A stretch of DNA of 64,000 nucleotides, from NCBI GenBank assembly GCA_037176725.1, contig JAZBRS010000059.1, positions 7,117,001 to 7,181,000 on the forward strand, read 5' to 3'. This DNA is from Posidonia oceanica (lineage: Eukaryota > Streptophyta > Magnoliopsida > Alismatales > Posidoniaceae). Below the pieces are notes generated by a model. It saw only the letters and a list, made by a program, of their open reading frames with translations. It ran no database searches and was not told where the DNA came from. Of this stretch, positions 1-12,068 are shown piece by piece. The stretch's first letter is position 1. Each line of letters opens with the position of its first letter. The translations under genes were made by a program, and so were the position numbers.

Positions 1-2484
1 GGCGATAAACAACAGGAAAGCAAACTGTAAACAAAGGCGTTGAAGAAAACAAGCGAAAAAGCGATGCAAATGGCAGTGCAGCGCTCTGTCTGGATTAAGG
101 CTTCGTCGTCGATCCGGCAGGCGCCCATGACGGTCGCCGGTGAGAAAGGCTGCAGACCAGCTCCCCACACAGCAGTGGTTGCTGCCACGATTGAGGCACG
201 AAAACGAAGCGAAAAGGAAAACAAAAACTTGGGAACCAAAGATGACATACTGGGCAACAAGATCTACAAGAAATGAGTCGGGAAAACAAAGCGATGCGGC
301 GAAAAAGAAATAGAGGCTAGCCGGTTGCTTGGACTGCAGGTGGGTCGTCGGTGATAGCAGCAACCAGCTTAGTCGCCGCAGAGAGCGGCGTCCAAGGCTA
401 GTCGCCACCTTGTCAGGCGGCTTTGCCACCTTGTCAAGCGGCTTCGCCATTAAATGACCTCCCAAGTTGAGGCTTTCATCGCCAAAAACAGACAACACAA
501 TTACAGCAAAACTTGAAATAAACATCGCGAAGCTAAAGCTGGCTCAACGTGGAATAAAAACATGCATTCAGATCATAAAATGGGTGTGTGAGTCACCAGC
601 TACGGTGGCCAGAAGTTGGCCAGAGAACTGACCCGAGTTGCAGCCAAGTTGCCTATTGAACAGGCGGCGGGACTGCAACCCAAGTGTTCTGTGCAGCCCA
701 CTTCGTGGCCAAATCTAGGACTCACAAGCAAGCAAGGCAGTAAAGCATCCACACAGGCATATAGAGCATTCATCCATGGCTACATAGGAACAAAAATCAC
801 ATGAAATGGACAAATGAGCTGCAAGATATCTCGACCGGAAGATGGCCAGAGGGCTGGCCCGAGTTGCAGCCTAGTCGCCTGTTAGACAGGCGGCAGGACT
901 GCAACCCAAGTTGCCTAGATAGCCATCTTCTCAGCCAGATCTCGGACTCACATGCCAACAAAATGATAAACTATTTATGCAGGTGTATAGAGAATTAAAT
1001 AGAGATTAAAAATACATATTGAACATGCAAAATGGGATTTCGAGGCAGCCGGAGCAAAGCCTCAAAGTCGGGTCAGCAGGCTGGCTGTATTGCAGGTCAG
1101 TTGCCGCCTGAGCTGGCGCCTGACATGGCAATCCGATGGCCAAGCTTCAACGCTGAAATTCGTCGTGGTGGCGAAGCCTAAAATGCCGATTAGGGTCAAG
1201 GAAGCTTGCCGACGCTTCCAGGAACCCAACCACACCTTTGGTGTGGGAAATGGTGGTCCAAGACGGTCCACCCATCTCCGCCCCGTTCGGCCGCCGTCCT
1301 CCGTCGAGCTCCGGCCACACGAGCGGCCGAGCACGCGGGGAGGGGGCTGTGAAGCCTCTGGGCACGGAGGAGGATGCGAAGGTGCATTCTGGAGCCAAGG
1401 AGGGAGGCCGGCGCCTCCGTCCCGCCTTCATTGGCACCTCGCCGGTGTTGGCAAACAGCCGTGGCCGTTGGGTCGGCCAAGGACGCGAGAAGAGGGGAAA
1501 GCTATGTAGGAGGAAAGAGGAGAGGTCCGGGAAGCTTCCCGGACCCTCAGATTGATAATGCAGTGGGGGAGCTACTTGTGGAACGTCGCCGGCGTTGGTA
1601 GGCTACGGTCGGAGGCGTTCGTCGGAGTGGAGGAAGATGGTGTGGCACGGCTGCGTAGTGGCTCGGAGAGGCTCGGGAAGGGGTGGAAACGCACAAGGGT
1701 GGACTGGGGAGACTCTCTGGATACTCAATTCTGCTTAGGAAGCAAGGGAGAGGGAGAGCAAAGCTTGAGGATTGTGTGTGGTGGCCGTGAAAATGGCGGT
1801 GGAAGATGGTTTTGTTCAATCGGTTCCACAGCGCCCGAGGTCGGAGAGGGCTGACAAGTGCAGGGGCGGTGGCAGTGAGAGCGTGTGAGAGAGGTCCGGA
1901 GGCCAAGGAAGCAAGTACGGCACAGAGGGAGGACGACGAAGTCGTCGGTGGCAGGGAGGTGGACGGCCTCGCCAGTGAGAGGCTATGAGTGCGGAAAGGC
2001 CACCGGCGGAGAAGGTGACCGGTGGCTGGGAGTAAGTGGCATTTGGCTTCTAGCGGGTGGCGGTAGCGGAGGAGACGTGCGTGGCAGGAGGCCGACAACC
2101 GGCAACGGCCGTGGCAGGGAAGCTTGGGCGGTGGATTGATTTACAGTCCAGTCGCCGCAACACCTAGCCCTTAACTCAGTCGTCTTTGGTCCTGGCGACA
2201 GAGTTCAGCATTCAGTCGCTTGTGCATGCGGCACCTAAACATGTAATTCAGTAGCTGGGCTGAAAAGTGGGCTTGGTCTTGGGCTTAGGACTTAGGCTAT
2301 GTTTTGGCTTATTTGGGGTTGGACTTGGGTTAGGTTTGGGTTGGTTTTGAATTAGGCTTTGAATTGGATTTTGAACTGGATTTTGAATTAGGTTTGAGAA
2401 TTGAAATTGGATTGCGCCACACCTTCTTCTAGGCTAACTTCCAAAAATTCTCTGACAAAAGCCTGTCAAAATGGGGTGTCTACA
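1..2484 (-). mobile_element. Right part of a gypsy-like long LTR (truncated by window edge)
   Basis: The right end reads CCTGTCAAAATGGGGTGTC then TACA, which on the minus strand is an LTR start of the form TGTAGACACCCC. The same terminus closes the elements ending at 17574 and 25224. The minus-strand Sirevirus gag-pol sequence resumes at 2485, so this element interrupts it. The next bases, GTATC, would be the right-hand target duplication, but the left end is outside the window. The body is GC-rich to about 2150, then G/T-rich. Many short ORFs overlap in it on both strands. None resembles a known protein and I take them as chance. By analogy with the complete copies this is probably a solo LTR, but that cannot be shown here. 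Confidence 0.6.
610..925. repeat. Pair of diverged direct repeats, about 75 bp each
   Basis: A segment beginning GGCCAGAGAACTGACCCGAG (about 615-690) recurs as GGCCAGAGGGCTGGCCCGAG (about 845-920). Both copies continue through a GTTGCAGCC core and end in GGACTGCAACCCAAGT. They lie inside the GC-rich LTR body and look like an internal duplication of that element. Confidence 0.6.
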
Positions 2485-2932
2485 GTATCACATAATTGAC
2501 TAATGCTAATCAAATTATGTTTTAAGCCATCAACTAGCAGAACATTTTCAATAAAGGGATTTTCAGGATTACCTACATTTCCTATCCCGACAATTTTCCC
2601 TTTAGCATTATCTCCAAATGTAACTATTCCTTCATCTTTCGACTTAAGAGTACTCAGGAGATTATGATCTCCGGTCATGTGACAAGAGCAACCACTGTCC
2701 AAGATCCACTTTGAGTTCATCATGTTCCTACATTAGAGGACAACATAGCTTTAGGAATCCAAATTTTGGTAGGACGAAATCTACTGTTTCCAAATCTTTT
2801 TCTTTCTACCCACTTAGATGGATTTGGTTTCTTTATTACAAATATGTATTTTTCATGAGTTGTTTCTCTAATAAATCCATTTTTGTATGGTTTTTCCTTA
2901 AAAGGGGAATAACCAATGCCTTGTTTGTACAT
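2466..2932 (-). other. gag/pol junction with ATGA overlap
   Basis: The gag tail reading frame ends with a TGA that overlaps the pol ATG at 2723-2720 (ATGA), so pol starts in a different frame from gag. The plus-strand copy has the same arrangement at 26627-26630. The pol frame as drawn runs a few bases into the interrupting LTR at its left end. Confidence 0.7.
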
Positions 2933-4310
2933 TGAGGATCTTTGACTAAATAATAATAAGTCTAGATTTTACTTTACTTTTGTAAATTTTACAACAATGT
3001 TATAGAGATCATTACTCTATCCTTCAACGTTTTTCTATATTTTTCTAAATTTGAAGTCTTATATCTCATATGTTTTAAATACATATTTTATTCTGTATTC
3101 TTCAAATTCAGATTTTCATTTTCAAATAATAATTTTTCTCCTTCATTTACTAGTGCATCATTTTTTTTTGTTAAATCATTATTTTGTTGATTTAGAAGTT
3201 TTGAGGATGATTTTAGGCTTTTATATTTTTCATATAAATCATTAAAGGCTTCAAGTAGCTCTTCCATGTCATCACCCTGGAAGGTAGGGCAATCTTCTTG
3301 TGCCGTGAAGCACATGTTTGCCTTTTTAGAATCAGAGGATGATTCTTCATCAGGAGAAGAATCAGTCTCATCCCATGTGGCTTGGAGAGCTTTTTTCTTA
3401 GGTATTCTATCTTCGTTTCCAAACTTCTTTATTTTAAGCAAAGGGCAATCTCTCTTGAGATGTCCTGCTTTGTTACAGTTAAAACACATAGGTGCCTCTT
3501 CTTGTTCATTAAATCTTCCTTTTCTTGAGAACTTTTTGTTACTTATAAATCTTTTCAATTTTCTAGTAAGGAGAGTTATTTCCTCATCATCTTCATTTTC
3601 AGTTTCTGAGTTGGTGGTTGTTTTTAGTGCAATTATATTTTCACTTGGTTGTTTATCATTTTCTTTTTCTTGCATTTGAACTTCATATGAGGTTAAATTA
3701 CCAATTAAAATTTCTAGGACATAAGTGGATAGATCTTTAGCTTCTTCAATAGCGGTAGTTTTCTTTTCCCATTCAGGGGTTAAAGATCTTAATACTTTTC
3801 TAATTAAAATACTTTGAGGATAAGTTTTTCCTAGAGCTTGAAGAGAATTTGTGATATCACAGAATCTAGTAAATATTTCTCTTATAGGCTCATTTGGTTT
3901 CATTTTAAAAAGTTCATATTTATGTACAAGCATATTTATTTTTGTTTCCTTAACTTGATTTGTCCCTTCATAGGTCACTTCAAGATTGTGCCAAGCTTTT
4001 TGTATAGTTGTACAGTTTGATATTTTATTAAATTGTTCATGATTTACAGCTCAAAAAAATATATTAAAACCTTTTGCATCTAAAGTGGCTAGTCTCTCAT
4101 CTTCTTCACTCCAGTCGTTATATGGTTTTTCATTCTTAGGAAATACATTAATTGTTATATTCCATAGTTTGAAGTTTGTTGATTTTAAATATATTATTAT
4201 CCTACATTTCCAATAGGTGTAGTTGTTTCCATCAAAAAATGGAGGTCTATTAATGCTTTGACATTCAATTGCATTATTACTATTAGAGGCCATTTTTCTT
4301 TGTCTAAAAA
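2485..4310 (-). pseudogene. Sirevirus (Ty1/copia) gag and protease fragment
   Basis: Reading the minus strand from 4293, the gag N-terminus (4293-4051) carries a FFDGNNYTYWKCRI motif. The central gag (3978-3088) has a CCHC zinc knuckle, CFNCNKAGHLKRDC, and a C-terminal coiled coil. A gag tail (2932-2720) ends in LSSNVGT. Protease starts at 2723 with WILDSGCSCHMTGDH, including the aspartic protease DSG. Stops and frame changes separate the gag pieces. Pol is cut off at 2485 by the LTR element to the left, and the rest lies outside the window. The pieces align throughout with the plus-strand copy at 18991-26630, so this is a second, older copy of the same family. Confidence 0.9.
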
Positions 4311-4342
4311 AGATTGTTAGATCTTAATTTCTAGACAACCTT

Positions 4343-4354
4343 GCTCTGCTACCA
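4343..4354 (-). other. Primer binding site of the minus-strand Sirevirus
   Basis: On the minus strand this reads TGGTAGCAGAGC, one base away from the TGGTATCAGAGC of the plus-strand copy. That sequence is the initiator-Met tRNA primer site usual for Ty1/copia elements. It lies two bases downstream of the LTR end CCTAACA. Confidence 0.85.
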
Positions 4355-4356
4355 AT

Positions 4357-5683
4357 TGTTAGGATCGAGAGGCTACACTAGAGAGGGGTGAATTGAGTAT
4401 TTTAAGTTTAAAAAGAATTTTAACCAATTTTAAAAAATCAATAAGTAATATTCAAAATGAAAGATATAAGTTGAACAGTTTGAATAATTACTACAACAAT
4501 CACAGAAAGGGAAGAGAGGCAATGATATAAGACACAATATGCATAGTGGTTCAGCCAACTTGGCCTAGTGCACTCCCAGATCCCTTCTAGAGTTCCCTTG
4601 ATCTTTATCAAATAAACAACACTTACTTGATGAAGAAAAACCTCCTCTGCAAACACCAGCAGGGCTTTTCTCACAATCCGAGAAGTATGTTCCTTGTTTA
4701 CAGTAAGTTAAGTAGTATCTCTTTTGATCTCCCGATGTAATTTACTCAAGATGTCACCTCTTTGGAAGTTTTGGGAGTATTCTCATTGGTTTGGAGCTTG
4801 TAGCTTAGGAAATGAGTAGTACACAATCTAGTCAGTGGTAGTGTGTCTTGGTAGGTCCTAGACGGTCCTATTTATAGATATATTATGACCCAAGGCTGTG
4901 TCTAACAACTAGCTCAATGTTCACAAACGGCTAGTATAATCGGTATTTCGAAATAAATCGGTTGACCGAAAATCTCCAACTTTCTACTAAAACGGTATTC
5001 CGTTAAGAAACGGTGTTCCGATATTAATCTGAGTTGCAGATATATACTACCGGTGTTCCGGTGGATATCAGAGCTAAGGATCTATTCCAGGTATAGGTAT
5101 TCCGTTTTAAATTGGTTTTCCGATTTTGCTCAACGGTCACATTTAAATAATATTTCTACTGTCCTCTTTACAAAAAATGGTATGCCGGTGGAAGTCGGTT
5201 TTCCGTTTTCACTCAACGGTTATATTTAAATGATATTTCTACTGTTTAACCCTATAACCCGTAGAACGGTATACCGGTGAAAATCGGTATTCCATTTCTA
5301 ACCTGACTTCTAAACTTTGAAGTTTTTCTAAGTGTATTCCTCAGGTTTAGGTATAGGTGTTTTCCTACCTGATTTTGGGATGTTCTTGGAGATCTTTTAC
5401 ATCCTTTCTTAGAGTACAATGATAAAGAAAAATGCATACAAATAATTACAACATGAATACATGTTGTCTTGATATTTCTTTTTGTCATTTTGTAGTCTCT
5501 GATGAAGAATTCTCTTTTGCGTTCCTTGCTATACTTGATATTCTTCAATGGTTGATTTTTCTCAGATAATCCACCTATATTAAAATCAACTGAATAGTAT
5601 AATCTCAAGTAATATCATTAATTCCAATTGTTATCATAAAAATTAAATATATCACAGATATTTTTCAACTCTACCCTTATCAA
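4357..5683 (-). mobile_element. 5' LTR of the minus-strand Sirevirus
   Basis: The inner end is TGTTAGGATCG at 4357, the complement of CGATCCTAACA. The outer end is set near 5683 by alignment of TTGATAAGGG with the TGTTGATAAAATC start of the plus-strand LTR. Homology continues through TATGATAAC and the TCATTGTAC stretch. The LTR contains a minus-strand TATA box, TATAAATA, at 4876-4869. Upstream of it is a cluster of CGGTATACCG-like palindromes at about 4930-5300. The outer boundary is uncertain by several bases and its target duplication is outside the window. Confidence 0.75.
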
Positions 5684-5737
5684 GAGTATATATTTCTATC
5701 ATAACAACTTTGGGACTTTATTGAATGTCTCCTCTAA

Positions 5738-6440
5738 TAATTCCTCACCTCTTTGGCAAGAATTAAAGTTTTATTACCCTGTAGTTAACAATTTCACTAG
5801 ATTTTCAACTAACAATGGCAAGAAAATTATTTTCTAGGAAAATAAATGGATTGCAAATGCTTCTCTGAAATTTATTTTCCCTGACTTATATTATTTGGCT
5901 AAGAATAGAAACGTTTTTCTTGCAAAAATGCTCTTGACATTTCTAAATAATGGACAGGAAACTTTTAACAATAGCATCTTTATTTCTCCACATAACCCCA
6001 GTCTCCATTTTCAGCAGTTATATGTTCTTTTAAACTCTACTTTCTTATCAAATGAAGATGATTCTATTTTCTAGATCCTTACAGCTAGTGAAAAATTCAC
6101 AATCTAGAGTTGTTACGACATTCTAAATGATGGTGGACTAAGGTCTGTACATAGGAAATCCATCTGGAAATGTGCTGCTCCCTTTAAAGTTAAATTTTTT
6201 GCATGGCTGGTGCTTCATGATAAAATTTTATCCAAAACTAATTTAATTAAGAGGGGCTAGTCTGGTCCAGCTCACTGCAAAATCTATGGTACTAATGAGG
6301 AATCAACTTCACATATTTTCTTGCATTGTTCTACTTCTGAAGCTATCTAGGAATCCTTATTAGTTGATGCAAACAATCATTTGCATAGCATCAATATTTT
6401 TGAAATTTTTTCCTTATAGTGCCTTCAAGTTCAACATCTA
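5738..6440 (+). pseudogene. LINE (non-LTR retrotransposon) remnant, zinc-binding RT C-terminal region
   Basis: The plus strand reads, with stops, as the 3' part of a plant LINE ORF2. A segment beginning NSSPLWQELKFYYP is followed by the zf-RVT region: LNDGGLRSVHRKSIWKC, FKVKFFAWLVLHDKILSKTN, then HCKIYGTNEESTSHIFLHC. At least four in-frame stops make it non-functional. It ends head-on against a related minus-strand copy. Confidence 0.75.
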
Positions 6441-6449
6441 CCAGCGAAC

Positions 6450-7300
6450 CCTGCTAACCATTTTTAACTAAGTTATACTTGGACAAAATTCTATCATGGA
6501 GCACTAACCAAGCAAAGATTTTAACTTTAAAGGATGCCTTACATTTCCAAATGAATGATTTATGAAATGATCTAAGGCCTTTATCATTGAAAATGTTATA
6601 GCAGCTTTGGACAACGAAACTTTTATTTGCAATAAGGGTCCAGAAGATAGAGTCTTCTGCATCTGTTAAGTCAATAGAGTTCAATAATATGGCCAGAATT
6701 AAACATCCTGTTATTAAAAGCTTCCTCACCTCTACTTAGAAAGGAAAGTAGCATTCTATCAAGTGAAAATTTTTTGTTCTTAGCCAACGAGAACAAATAA
6801 GAAAAGATAAATTTAGTGCAGTATTAGCATGCTACTTATTTTTCCAAAATAGGATTTTCTGTCCATTATTAATTGATAATCTTGTAATGGTATTGATCAC
6901 AGGATAGCATGACTTAAGTTCCTTCCAAATGGGTTTGGAGTTTGCTGAAGAGATATTCAATAAGGCTCCATAGCTGTGAAGATAAAAATGTCTACTCATT
7001 ATAAGAGAGGATCACTTAAAACCTTTGCTATTAGCCAAAAGCTATCAAAGTAGCTAGCTTACACATAAGAGTTACATTAAAATTCCTAAGATTTATGATT
7101 TCCAGTCCATCATGATTTTTTTTCTACAAATACATTGCCATTTAGCAAGGGACAAGCCTTTGCTAGCAGCATAATTTGTAGACCAAATAAATCTCCTCCT
7201 AATTTTGTCAATTTCTTTCTCAACCTTAGCAGGTAAATGGAAAATAGACAAATAATAGGTTGGAATGGCTGATGGCACTGAATTTAGGAGGGTGAGTCTT
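6450..7300 (-). pseudogene. LINE remnant, RT C-terminus and zf-RVT region, opposite orientation
   Basis: The minus strand carries the end of a LINE reverse transcriptase domain at 7278-7093 (SAIPTYYLSIFHLPAKVEKE, then IDKIRRRFIW). The zf-RVT region follows at 6729-6454 (RSFHKSFIWKCKASFKVKIF, then AWLVLHDRILSKYN). Domain order is right for a plant LINE ORF2, but the linker between the pieces is broken. The zf-RVT part is clearly homologous to the plus-strand copy at 6115-6260. Confidence 0.75.
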
Positions 7301-8970
7301 CCCTCAAGTGTAATTTCAGCAAATCTTTTTTAATTGGCATTAATAGGTTGGCATTCTCTGTTGTTTTCAAGTCTGTTCTGGATTGAAAATTAATTTCAGC
7401 AAATCTTCTTTAACTGACATTGGAATTTCTGATCTTCTAATTGATCGATACAGTGTTACGTTAGAATATTCTAAGTCCCCCTACTTATCTCCTACATTGG
7501 TTTTCCCCTACATTTTAAAATAGTCTCCTTCAATGACTAAGTTCCAGTCATAGATAATATTACAGATAAACTTAAATCTTAGAAATCTAAATACCTATTT
7601 ATTGGGAGAAGGCTGTCCCATATATTTCGTTCTATATCGTCACCATCTAGTCGTCGCAACTTACAGTTGGCTCAAATATCACAGCCTTTGACATTGTTAC
7701 CATTTGACATCGACCATGAAAGTGATAGTTGGCCAATATCTTCCAACATGTGGCCTTAAAATGTTTTAAAAAAAAAAAAAAAAACTTTTCGCCTTAAAAA
7801 AAGACAAAAACCACTCAATCACCCGAAACTTACGTTTCATTTCCATTGACTTTGAAACATTTGCATTGACTTTGAAAAGGCTGGTGGTGGGCAACGCGTA
7901 TACGCATATCAAAGTCGACGACACGTCACAAACTATCAAAGCTTTACCTTTTGCCAGCAACTAATCTACAGGGTGTTGGTGGAGAAAAGTTTTGAAGAAC
8001 ACCCTACTAAAAATGCTGGTTACTTATACGTACTTATCACTTGATTAAGATAATATCTATATAATTGAAGATTTGGCCTCTCTCTTTCCCTGTAGGTCAG
8101 TTTCTCCTTGTAGAATGTGGGTCATTGGTGGCGGGAGGATGCAGGAAATGTCAGTGCAATATTAGGCAAACACCTGGTTATGCATCATATTGCCCAACAG
8201 AGATGGTGGAGCTTGGACAACAGTGGTTTTATTTGCAGTTGTTAATTAGCTAGCTATTCCTTGCTAATTAGAACCTAACCATTCTTTTGGATTCCAAATG
8301 ATTTCAAGTACTTCACCATGAAGTATAACTTGCAAGCATGGTGCATGTCAAGTCGTGAGCTTATTAACCCTATAGCTAGGACTGCTTGGTTCATTTTAGT
8401 TCATCATCACCTTCTAGTTAACTACCTCCCAATGAAATGTTAAACTTGAAATCAACTTCAGTCCATTGATTCGTTCAATTATCAAGTTAATCGGGATTAG
8501 TTCTTTCGAGTTTATTTTAGTTAACACCTTTAATTAGGACAGACTGTATATAATAATAGAGAGATTTTCTTTACAGCCATCTAGAAGTCCACTTCTTCTT
8601 TTTTTAAGTCGTTCAATTGCGGGCACTGACACGTTCCCCCTGCAGTTGAAATTTTTCAGTATAACAATATATTGGTAGTTAAGATACCGCTGATGTCATC
8701 TTTCCGATTATTTTTCCCATTTTGCCCAATCCAGCAAGTAACCTAAGTATGATAGAGTAAATTCCTTTGAAATTTCTCACTTATTTCCTGGTCTTATGGC
8801 ATGATCATGTGTTGATGTGCTATCAGTAATGTAATAGTTAAGTATTGCTGACAGACAAAAATAATCTTCATCCTTCCATGATAATTGGTGAGTATGAGAA
8901 AGGGATGTCTCATCGACAATTTTCCATATTTATGACTAAAACAAGGAACATAAACCATATGTGGGTTTGA
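7301..8970. other. Intergenic, no gene recognised
   Basis: AT-rich sequence with an A run near 7770-7785. Short ORFs at 7766-7960 (-) and 8065-8253 (+) match nothing I know. The second contains a cysteine-rich stretch, CGSLVAGGCRKCQC, but it has no signal peptide and no known cysteine spacing. Confidence 0.5.
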
Positions 8971-9126
8971 TTTATGACCTCAATTTCGTTTGGAATCTTC
9001 TAAATGTAGAAGTAAGTTTCTGAGTTTTTTCCAGAAGTTAACTTTTGATTTATGGCCTCAATTCCGTTTGGAATCTCCTAAATGTAGAAGTAAGATTCTG
9101 AGTTTTTTCCAGAAGCTAGCTTTTGA
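8971..9126. repeat. Tandem duplication, 78-bp unit
   Basis: The unit beginning TTTATGACCTCAATTTCGTT at 8971 recurs at 9049 as TTTATGGCCTCAATTCCGTT. Both copies continue through AAATGTAGAAGTAAG and end near CAGAAG. Differences between the copies are few. Confidence 0.8.
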
Positions 9127-9412
9127 GAGTTTTTGTGGAAGCTAGATTCTAGGTTACATTTAAAAATCTTGTTTGGTAAATAAAGGTCTATTGGTAAAAG
9201 TTAAATTCTACCAACAGTTGAATTACATATCTCTCACTTTCTCTCGCATAGATATAATAATTACAAAAATAATAAGGCTAGCATTGTAATTACATATCTT
9301 ATTTATCTAGCTTCTACTATAAACTCCCTCCAGCCAGTTTTTAGAAAACCATGAATTTACACATGATTTCCTTTATCCATAAGTTGTAGCTTTTGTAATA
9401 AGTGGGAGAGCT

Positions 9413-9504
9413 AGACCCTGTTTGGAACTGTTTTTGTGATTTTTCATGCTTTGTCAGAAACTAACCACCTAGAAGTCATCTAGAAATAGTTCCAAACGAG
9501 ATCT
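9413..9504. mobile_element. Small MITE, about 92 bp
   Basis: Terminal inverted repeats: the left end reads AGACCCTGTTTGGAACTG, and the reverse complement of the right end reads AGATCTCGTTTGGAACTA. The interior is short and non-coding. Three-base flanks (CTA/TAA) do not prove a superfamily; a PIF/Harbinger-type element is possible. Confidence 0.6.
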
Positions 9505-10635
9505 AAGAAATCATATTTGACACCATCTTGAGAGATATATTGGCGACATCTTCAATTCGAAAAGAATCAATAGAATTGTTGAATAGTCGTCGTGAAAGTG
9601 AGAGGAATTGCTAATTCAATCTACTTGAAGCTACGTAGTGGCTTAAGAATAGGAGTGCTTGAGAAAAATGACACCATCAAATTAAATTCTACCACATCTA
9701 CAAGCACAGTCAACCAGAATCTATCAAACTAAAAAAGAAGTAAAATGTTCTTAAAAAAAGAGAGGACCAAGTGAAAGGAAAATTATTGGATTTCGAATAT
9801 TCTTGTTAGAATTTTCAAGGTGCACCCCAAGCATGTGAGGTGAATGGTATAAATATTGGAGAGGAATGGAATAATTATGGTGTGATATACTAAATCTTGA
9901 TTTGAATAAGTTCTACATCCATGTGCGTTCTTATTTAGAGAGAATGCATGCATGTTCAACTGATGTAGGCTTCCAGTTGTGTAAGTGTCGTTTCGCCTGC
10001 TGATGCTAAGCTTCTTTTAAGTTTTTATGCTAATTAATCTTAAAGTATGCTAACTAATCTTAAAGTAGGATAATTTATACTAAGATAGGATTAGAACGAG
10101 CATTCTTGTTAATTTGCATAAAATTAATAAAAGCTAGATAAAGAATAAGGATAAGGCACTTCGTCAAACATACTATTTCAAGGTAATCAAATTAGTAGGA
10201 ACCATCCACCACTAATAAGATTAGAGTTCCAACACTTGATAACACATATTTTTTATGGCCAACGGAATCAAAATCCCAACCTACTGTAGAGTCGTAAGGA
10301 AATTTCACCACTTGACTAAGCAATTGTAAACTTTTGTTAACATCTGTGGATGTAAGGTGGCATAGATACCATTTGACCATTTTGGTTGAATAGTTATATG
10401 AGACCGAGAGGGTAAATAGACTATATTTACCATATTCTTCTTATCACCTAGTGTAAAACTACCATTTTCGAACAATACTGCGAATCAGTTTCAAGGCAGT
10501 GATGTCCTGAAGAAGACAAGCTGTGGAAAGTTCGTTCCCAGTGTCAAGAGGTTGACTCAAAACTATTTCGATGAATAGTGATATTCCAACAACTTCCACA
10601 TTTTTTTGAATCAGAAACAAGGAAACTCAATCTCT
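9505..10635. other. Intergenic, no gene recognised
   Basis: AT-rich sequence without a recognisable gene. The minus-strand ORF at 10380-10192 has no domain I recognise and no supporting context. Confidence 0.5.
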
Positions 10636-11110
10636 TCGCCCCTGTTTGCATTTAGAATAAGTCCTGGAATAAACTTAGAATAAGAATTACTATTCCGATT
10701 GGTTGTATAAAAATCGAAATAAACTCGGAATAATAATTTTTATTCTGATTTACTTATTCCAGAATAGTTATTCCACGGAAATGGTGAAATAAAATTATTC
10801 TGTTATGTTATTCTGATACTTGTATGCATGTGGTGTGTTTATTTTTTATTTAAAAATTAATACATATATAATATGATGTATACATACTTAGATATATATC
10901 TTAATAATCAAGTTGATTATTATTAATCTACATATTTTCCACTTATTCCAACACTTATTTCACTTTTCATCCAAACCAGAATATCTCATTATACATATTT
11001 ATTTACCTTTAAAAGAAAATTACTTCTAAACTGAATAATAATACTATCAGAATACTAATACTATTTTCTACTTATTTCTACTTTTCTTATTCTACAACCA
11101 AAGAGAGGTG
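10636..11110. mobile_element. MITE copy 1
   Basis: The left end, CCTGTTTGCATTTAGAATAAG without its last base, matches the reverse complement of the right end, CTCTTTGGTTGTAGAATAAG. The inside is AT-rich, with stretches such as CACTTATTCCAACACTTATT that recur in a second copy about 750 bp to the right. No coding capacity. Confidence 0.6.
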
Positions 11111-11389
11111 AATATGTATTTCAAAGACACTAGAAATTAAAACTCTCAACGTCTAGTCCCTCATTAGATCCAAATAGCTCCTGCAATAAACCCAAAACAT
11201 GAATTATTATTTGTTTGATTGAGTAAAAATCATAATAATTCTAAAGGAAAATTTTTACATACGAATGGACCATAGCGGTCTGCATGAAAACAACATTAAA
11301 ACAACAAAACAAACAAAACATGGGTCCGCCTCCCAATGAATATGGGGAGTGCTTTACTTGACTACTGCGATCCGATCGGAGCAGAAAAG

Positions 11390-11720
11390 TCTGCTAATTC
11401 TAAAATAGTAATTTTTATTTTGGTTTACTTATTTAAGAATTGTTATTCCGTAAGAGAGGTAGAATAAAGTTATTTTGATACATGCATGCCTACAGTATGT
11501 TTAAAAAAAAAACAATACATATTTAATATGATTTATACATATTTTGGTTTAGATTTTGATAATCACTTATTCTAATACTTATCTCACTTCCAACTAAACC
11601 ACAGTTTCTCCATATATACATTTATTCACTTTAAAAAGAAAATTATTTTTAAATCGAAAAATAATACTACTTTACGCTTATTCTTACTTTTTTTTATTCT
11701 ACATCCAAAAAGAACTTAAG
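11390..11720. mobile_element. MITE copy 2 (diverged, partial)
   Basis: It shares with the copy at 10636-11110, in the same order, TTTACTTATT, GAATAAAGTTATT, a CATGCATG-containing stretch, CACTTATTCTAATACTTAT and TTATTCTACATCCAAA. It is shorter, and its left terminus is not clear. Confidence 0.55.
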
Positions 11721-11978
11721 AGTTCCTTGATACCTATCATATGAAAGTTATACCATAATTTCAATTCCCCACTTCAAATCATTTTTTTCCTTTTTATACC
11801 AAACAAAGCCACAACCTCTTAAGAATTCTTGCACTCAAACAACAACCGATATCTAAAGCAACTTTTAGTTCCTTACCACAACCAAAACACCTAAAATGTT
11901 ACCTACCAAATTTCACTCAACAACATTGTATTAAATACAATGAAGAAAAAAGACGCACATTTCTTAGTCTTACACCCG

Positions 11979-12068
11979 AAGGGTGTACACGGTTCAGTAC
12001 TGACAAAAATTATGAACCGAATCATACTTATTGATTCTCATTATATTAAAACCAAACCGAACCGTATA
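11979..12068. mobile_element. Left end of a split hAT-like non-autonomous element
   Basis: It begins AAGGGTGTACACGGTT, which pairs with the right terminus near 34617 (reverse complement TAGAGTGCACATGGTT). Flanking 8-mers TACACCCG (11971-11978) and CACACTCG (34618-34625) differ only by transitions, as expected of an old 8-bp hAT target duplication. The interior is rich in ACCGAACCG. The element is interrupted at 12068 by about 21 kb of LTR elements and resumes at 33205. Confidence 0.6.

Noticed and set aside
1062..2139. Several overlapping 60-183-aa ORFs on both strands
   Set aside because: They lie in a GC-rich LTR body where stops are rare, they overlap in many frames, and none matches a known domain.
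8065..8253. 62-aa ORF with a cysteine cluster, considered as a small secreted peptide
   Set aside because: No signal peptide, no known cysteine pattern, no leader or terminator evidence.
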